From contig NW_023998433.1 of the NCBI RefSeq assembly GCF_014805625.2, positions 838,420 to 902,419 on the forward strand: 64,000 nucleotides of DNA. Direction: 5' to 3'. The stretch is from Glossina fuscipes (taxonomy: Eukaryota > Arthropoda > Insecta > Diptera > Glossinidae). Under the pieces are notes generated by a model, which saw nothing but the letters and a program-made list of their open reading frames with translations, was not told where the DNA came from and ran no database searches. The translations under genes and the position numbers were made by a program. Positions 57,054 through 64,000 of this stretch are shown here, one piece after another (positions within the stretch are counted from its first letter, which is position 1; the number at the start of each line of letters is the position of its first letter).

Positions 57054-60000
57054 ACGGCAACACAAAATTCATGTTCATTCTGAATTAGGCGCGCATACAC
57101 AATCATTAAAGAGGAATGAAATTTCCTAACCGTTTCCAAATTTTCCACAAGAAGGCTTAATTATATATAAAAGCTTTTCTGTGCTTCCAACAGATTTCCC
57201 CTGATTTCTTTCATTTTCTCTTTCCTTCCTTTGGGTCATCTTTCTCATTTTTTCTCTATCTTTCTTCTTTTTTTTTCTTTCTCTCGCTCTCCCTAAAAAG
57301 CTTTTTATTGGGTAGTTAAGTTTTTCATTTTGTTTACCTTTTTGTACATTTGTGTACCGAATAAAAAGCCAGTTACGTAATCATAGCTTCACATAAATCC
57401 TTTGGGGCTTGTTAAGATCAGAGCACTATATAAATTTCTTTTTAATTTCCCCGCTGCTGTGGACCTGCCTAACATTTTCAAGTAGCCGCGAATCTATTAT
57501 ATATTCAAGGATTGCTATTACGTTTCTACTTCTGCTTGGATCCAAAATTTATTTATTTTCCACGCTTATGACAACTAAGGTTAAGTTGAAGGATTCTTTA
57601 CTCGTGGTGATTGTTGCAGGCTGGCAGTTTTCTTTGTGCTTTTTTGTTACATATATCTGCTTCGCACTATTCAGCCCTCTTGCGTTTATATTGGCAACTC
57701 GTTTACGTTGCCTGAGCATATATATGACTTTTTTTTTTTTTTTGTGAAACAACACATAGCAGAGCACTGTTAGCCGTAAAATATAACGATTCCTTATTTT
57801 TACAACAATTGCATTTTGAATCTATCCGACTCTCACTCTATACATACGCTAATCAATAGTAAAAATTCACTATCACCAGCAAAAATTAATCTTGACCGGC
57901 TTTATTATGAAAAGAAAATCGCTTATCTCAAGGCAATGATAAAAATATTTGATACAAAATATTGTCTTTCAGTAATCAAATAATTTTCGCAACTTTGCGA
58001 GAAAATATAAATTTCAGTTCGAAACGACAAGGCTTTCTCTATTAAGGCTCTCGACATAAACCTACCTTTTCTGCAACTCGTCACAAGTATTGAAGCACTC
58101 ACTGCTGGAGCAGACAATAAATCGTCAATTGAAATCATTATTAATCAGAAGGAGCAGTGACTGGCGAGTATAGTAAGCACGATAGCACGATTCGGCTTAG
58201 TGTCGGTTACGTTTTCTATACACGCTTTAGAATCCGAAGCCAAAAGAAGCTAAGATCATTGCCATTGTTTACGAAAACCGGTCAAAATGAATGTCTACAT
58301 TTGATAAATTTCAGACGTTAAACGTTTCGAAACGTGTAAATGGATCTTCACTTTTGCGAATACTTTTTTTAAAATTAAATGGGGTTTAAAATCGTTTAAA
58401 GTTTTGATTTGAGGGGGCCTTAGCATCAAGCATGGGACATCAGTGCAGTAGAGTTGTTGTTAGTCGTATATTTGTATACGACACGACGATCCGTATCAAT
58501 GCATCTTTGCCCACTCGAAGTTAAGAAAGAAGTACAGTTGTCTTTTTTCTTTCATTTTAAAACATAATTAAAGCCCGTATTGCGTGTTCGGAAACATTTG
58601 GCGATCCACATTCACTCGAATTTCCCCACCAAATTATCTATAGGCGCCATACATCCCTCGCTTTCCTTTCTGTCTGCCTTTAAAAATCACATTTAGATTA
58701 TGAATATGTCCAATTGAAAGCACAATTTTCAAAGTCTCACTTTTTCTAATAAGAAGAAACTATGTTATGCGATGTGATCAAATAGCTTTAATATACGGAA
58801 CATTTCATTGAAGGTGCCGTTGTTCATTTGCATTTCCGATCGCTTTTTTCTCTAAAGTTGCTTCGTTATAGGCAAGAAATTCTTCTTGACAACAATCTAT
58901 GCGCCTCAGCTGCAGATTTCGTTAAATTAACGGAGTAAATAAATAGTTCTCGCAAATGACTCTTAATCGGTATAAAGCTTCACATTTTCGCACGAAAAAA
59001 CTATCTGGTACTTCAAACTTGCGTTTCACATCTGACAATTTCATCAAAATTTTCTGGTGAGACTATCTTTTGTCAAACGGCGGAAACTTAAATGTGCTCG
59101 TATTAATAATAAGATAGCGTATCTTTAAATGGCTTTAATAATTGCGAAAGTTTAATACATTTATTCAAGTTTAATTATTATTATAATTTATTTAAACGAA
59201 GAAGAAAATTGTAGGACCAAAGATTATCGGCTCTTTTTTTTAAAGCATAGACTAAGTTGTTACCGCACTCACTTTAATAAAGTTAAATATTTTATTCAGA
59301 TTTTATAGATTTTAATTACGTTTCATATAAAACTTTTATTGAATTTTCGATCCCGTAGCTCTTTCACCGAATGTTTGAGTTATAGCGTCCAGAAGTCGCA
59401 GATATTAAATTCATTTAATTTGCCATAAAAATATATCACAAATTGATCGCAGAAATGCGCGATTCTTAAAAATGGCTAATAATTCTTCATTTCTAATCGT
59501 GTTTTCTCTATTCAAATTATAGTGCTGGGTTCTTTTTGTCCGGAAATATAATAAAAAATAATTGCCTTCCCTCGACATTCAATCATTTAGTCATCGAACG
59601 CAGCTATAACAGTTGAACATTGAAGAGTTTTGATATGAAATTTTTTATACACTCTCTAAATATTGTTGCGGTCTGTACTGTTCCGTGATTAAGTAATGGA
59701 TTTTAACAAGTTGAAAAATGAAAAGAGCGACATAAATGCAAAAAGAAAGACCGTAAATTAATTAATAAGGCATCCGCACAGAAAGGCTCTACATTGTACG
59801 CGTGCATGCGTGCGTGCGTTTGTGTGTGTCAACTAATGTCAAGAAAAGGGGGAGTATAAAAAAATATATTCTTCTTCCTATTACGAATCCTTAAAGTCTA
59901 TGTGATTATGTAACCGGCATTAATTTACATATACATATAAGCGATAAATGAAACTAAGCGTGAAGAGGGAATGAATGAAATTGTAGAATTGAGATTAAAG

Positions 60001-60360
60001 CGAATTGTCAATGTCACCTTAATAAAATTTTTGAAAGGAAAAAATTTGTTCCCTTTCAGCTTTCGTAGGCCACAGAAATTCAAGCAAAACTTTGGAAATG
60101 CCTTTGCCTTTTTCGTATTATCTATCGCATTGATGAACAGGTGAACAAGTAAATCAATCTGCCCAATTCATTGTCAGTATATTCCGCAGGTGAAATACGA
60201 AAGAGTTATCCACAATTCTTTTGCCTAAAATTGCTCACGTAAAGCAAGCGATCTTATAGAACACGACACAGAAACTTTAAATGAAAGAATGCTTCGAGAA
60301 AGATGTCATCATTTACGGAATGGTTCTGGATAAAACCAGAAAATGTTAAGACTTAGATGT

Positions 60361-60420
60361 AGAGAAGAAGTGAGAGATAAAACGGAAGAGAAGAGAAAGA
60401 GAGAGAGGGAGGGAGAGAGT
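60361..60420. repeat. GA-rich simple sequence
   Basis: Purine tract with GAGA and GGGA units. Confidence 0.85.
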
Positions 60421-60824
60421 GACGCAGATATATCTGAGGACAATTGTTGTTAGATATGAAACCTTCGACTGAAAACTTCAAATATATATATATATAGATA
60501 TATATGCGCGTGTGTAAAAGTGTAACTGTATATGTGTACTCTTACGTTCTTGAAAATGAACTTGAGTTTGTTTTTTTTTTTTTGTTTTTTATCATGAAAC
60601 GCTTTTTTTTGTGATAAAGCAATATATTGCTCGACATTTACTTGAACTTGAATTGATAGCGCACGTACGAAATATTTATAAGCGTTTGGCTATAACATAC
60701 TGCGTACAAAATTGCGGTTAAGAAAATTTGTTTTTGCTCATTAATAATGTTAGTAAATACACGTTTCTGCAGCGTAAGTCTTATTTTTTATGAGAAATAG
60801 TCGAACAAGTAATGCAATATCAAC

Positions 60825-60975
60825 CCTTTTCAATAGCGTTTGTCCTTGGACCAAAATATACTAAATTTCATCAAATTATCTTAAGCTGTAGTTGTATCGT
60901 AATCTATAGGTATGGATAGATATCAGGCGGAAAATCGATTGTTATAACACTGGCTGAGTCTATCTCACACCTTTC
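60825..60975 (-). repeat. Dispersed repeat, subfamily 2, minus copy
   Basis: On the minus strand: CCGCCTGATATCTATCCATA, CTATAGATTACGATAC, ATTTGATGAAATTTAGTATA, TTTTGGTCCAAGGACAAACG. Same order as 40775-40905. Confidence 0.6.
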
Positions 60976-63900
60976 TGGTTGTTGTTTACGTCCCAACCAA
61001 CTTAATATAACGTGCACCACACTTTATGTATGATACAATAAGCCTTTGTGTGGCAAAAATGTCCAAATCCTGACGAATCAAATTTGGATCTAGTAGATCA
61101 ATTTTGTGGATACATCCCCATATAAGTATGCTCAGGAAGTGTAAATCCTTTCATGCCAAGTTTGGCGAAACGATGTAGGATGTGTAATAGTCGATCTTGC
61201 CCGACAAGAATATTTTTACATATTCAATCATATAAATATTATGTATATGGTCAGTTGCTGGTACCTTTTATTTAAATGCGGAATTGGAATAACACTTGAG
61301 CTATAAAAATTGGAATTATTTGCATTGAAATCTTTGTAAAATTTCCTATCACTGCAAGCACTTAATTAAGAAACGTATCGAACTACATGAAATGGAATAC
61401 TAATAAAATAAGCACTCAAGCACACGTACCTTGAAAACTGCAACTTTCCAATTATGAAAATTGATATTTGCATTAATATTTGTTGCAAACAAATAAAGGA
61501 ATTATAAAACCGTATCAGGCACAAGGTCACGGTCATGTAAAGGTAAATAAATAAATATAGAAATTAAATGCATACAAATCGAAGCGAATGTGAACGAATC
61601 CTTACCTCACCTTAAATCGCTTTTCGAATGAACATCGCACATTCATTGCACATTTAAATCAATTATGCTATAAACTCTGCGTTGATATCTTAACGGCGCT
61701 ATTTTGTATTCCTCCCGATTATCTGGTGTAATTTATTTTGGAGTTTCACTTAACGTGCTTCCGTAACGCTTAACCGTTTTAAGCGTACAGAGCGTCTACA
61801 GTCAAATATCTAAATGGGCAAGTGGTGATATTTATAGAAGCAAGATCGAATTAAAGCTTTCCAGATTCTTCTTACGTTTGGATTCCATTCATTGCTCATT
61901 CTGAAAAGCAAAAGCATACCCACCTATAGAGACACGATTAACAAATAAGTAACTAATATTTCTTTAAGGTTTCATTTAATCTTTTAGAAAGTCCTACCTA
62001 AATATTCGCAGATTCAGCTGATAATGTTTAGCAGTGAATTTCTTAAGAACATATGTCCAAAAAGTATTTATCCTGCCGAATATCAACAGTTATAGATAAA
62101 TTGATTCAATTCCTATTCTCATAAATGAATATCTGAAATTAATTAACGCTGCATCTATTAAGGCTAACATTGCTTGAATAGATTCATTAGTGAGCCTTTG
62201 ATTATCGATACATTAAAATTAAGAAATATAATAAATAAAAAATAAAATTAAGAAATAATGCGCACATAACGTTTTATTTAGCTCAAACAATTTTTGATAG
62301 AAATGGGTAGAAGGTCTGTGTACGGTTGCAGATATCTAAAAAAAATCAAGTTAATTTTTTCCCTTTAAGTCAAATGGGGATGAAAGTCTTTAATTTTGTC
62401 TAGTAGATCGTTAAAATAGTATTGAGCCTAAATAAATCGCGCTGAAGCTATGCCCGATACGTTTACGGTATTTGGGTCAAATAAGATATTTTCAAACTCT
62501 TGGGTCACATTAGAAAAACGAAGCGTGAAGTAAATGTGTAAAGCACAATAGCTTTGGTCTAGAATTTGTATAAAAAACAATTATAATTAGTTAATATTGC
62601 TGAAGTAAATGAAATTATCATCTTAAACCCGAATTATTATAAATTCAGTGTTCTACAATTAATAAGAGAGAGAGAGAGAGAGAGAGACATATGTAACTGA
62701 TAGAAGACGTCGAAATGATCAATCAACTCTTCAAATGTTCAATAGACATTTAGTTTTTAAAAGGTGATCATATAAAGATTAGCTAAACATTTATAATTTG
62801 AAATAGAAGCAACACTGTGTGAAATAACGGCAAAACTGTATAAAGATGATTTCATGTTAATATACGCTATTTTTTCTTAAATTACGCCAATCACCCGACG
62901 AATCTCTCCTATATATGTAACACGATGATGGTCAGCACGAAGTAGGGAAAGCAAAAAGAAATGTGATTGGCCGCAGCCTAGCCGATGCATGTTTAATCGG
63001 TTAATGTCATGCCTTTACCGACTGTGTCCTCAATATAGCTACCACAAGGTTTATGGTCAAACTGCACGTTTTCGACCCGCTAACATCGATCTGGCAAGCG
63101 CCATTTTTATTTATTCGGCTATGCGGTAGTCCAGAAATTTTGTAAAAGTGTGTTTTTTGACCATTTCTTACCCCTTTTTCCGCACAACTTTTTATTCCGT
63201 CAATAACATGAACAATATAGCGAATCAGTTAATTACGCAAACATGTATCATCAACAACAACATGGGAGATTTCTTCGCTCTAAACGCGACAATCTTGCTT
63301 ATTTACGATGAAATATGAAATTAGGAATTTTTTCCAAATTGCTCTAAAGCTCAGTCCGAACATTTTTATGCAATAAATTGTCATTTCGTTTAACTTGTTG
63401 TGTTCACTAAAATGAAAAGTTTTATACAAAATATTCTATGAATGTGTCATAAGAAAACTTGATTTGACATCTGATTGATTGTTCACGATTTTTATCCTCA
63501 CTTTGGTTGAGATGATCGATATTTTTGGCAGTACGCTCACGTTTTTGTTGAGTTGAGTTCTTGGCATCGTAGAAACTAAAATTTGATTCAAATTCTTTGC
63601 TCGATTATCTTAACTACAATGTTCTCATAAATGATGTAAGGTATAATTTGAATATTCATCCCCGCATCATAGTTTACATGGATACGAATTTAATCTAAAC
63701 AATATTTTCAAATACTATAATGTACCTGATTCTCTAAGTCTATGCGGAGTACATATCTAAAAATTCGTTTGAAAAACTTTTATAATACATGCAAATATGT
63801 AAAGGGAAAAAAAGTTCCCTTCCAAAGTGAAAATATCCGCGGCCGTGTTAATGTTAATTTATGTTCTTATTGTATTATTTCATTTAATATTTTTCATTTT

Positions 63901-64000
63901 TTTTTTTTTTTTTTTTTTTTTTTTGTTTTACTTTTTATTGTTTGATTTGATGTGGTTTTAGAGAACATTATATAAAATGCTTTAGCAATCCTTTAGTCTA
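60976..64000. other. Non-coding DNA
   Basis: (AG)n at 62665-62687 and a 28-base T homopolymer at 63897-63924. A slightly GC-richer patch at 62890-63130 has no recognisable frame. Nothing else seen. Confidence 0.5.

Larger units (their letters stand above)
55798..60824. other. Non-coding DNA, almost featureless
   Basis: No gene recognised. A perfect hairpin at 57034-57053 and a polypyrimidine tract at 57200-57295. The T-rich frame at 57409-57747 lacks an ATG start at its beginning and looks like chance. A minus-strand ATG frame at 57923-58138 has a GTAGGT donor-like site but no further support. Confidence 0.5.

Noticed and set aside
57409..57747. 112-codon hydrophobic open frame
   Set aside because: Starts without ATG and ends in a poly-T-coded Phe run. 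T-rich DNA gives hydrophobic frames for free.

Overview
The window is AT-rich eukaryotic nuclear DNA. It has long homopolymer and dinucleotide tracts, no operon-like gene packing, spliceosomal-type splice signals and mariner-family transposons. It also carries a dispersed repeat with a core (TATATATTCTTGATCAGC, then runs of CCGTCCGTCTGTC) of a kind widespread in higher-fly genomes. I read it as a dipteran insect, probably a schizophoran fly; the genus cannot be fixed from the sequence. There are no rRNA genes, intact tRNA genes, CRISPR arrays or bacterial genes. No complete, recognisable host protein-coding gene is visible. The window looks like intergenic or long-intron DNA filled with old transposons.

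Layout. Positions 1-9000 are AT-rich spacer with copies of the dispersed repeat (2591-3216, 3740-3925, and a near-complete copy at 6807-7640), then a stretch rich in TATCGAT-like motifs (about 7860-8250). A large inverted-repeat (foldback) element lies at 9165-10644. A possible first exon with a TATA box sits near 15235-15352. A mariner element with both terminal inverted repeats is at 18459-19382; its middle is a run of 400 unknown bases. A second, decayed mariner follows at 19541-19850. Between 20 and 36 kb there are microsatellites, a possible piggyBac relic (22880-23060), tRNA-derived SINE-like pieces, an unrecognised minus-strand open frame (28034-28565) and a complete minus-strand copy of the dispersed repeat (32070-32990). 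At 36035-36072 an acceptor, a 38-base segment and a donor form either a microexon or a recursive-splicing point. A GC-rich, hairpin-rich island of about 600 bases at 37540-38136 lies inside a (TC)n tract. Three more mariner relics follow (43943-45198, 48932-49190, and 50083-50690 on the minus strand), then a SINE (minus strand, 52980-53150) and a pogo/Tigger-like relic (minus strand, 55579-55797). The last 8 kb is nearly featureless.

How the parts relate. The transposons are mostly Class II cut-and-paste families and all but one are clearly dead. The dispersed repeat family, with about 15 recognisable copies in two related subfamilies, is the dominant structure. The possible first exon (ending in phase 1) and the 38-base segment (starting with two bases that complete a codon) are in compatible phase on the plus strand. 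If both are real, 15.3-36.0 kb is one 20.7-kb intron. This is a hypothesis, not an annotation.
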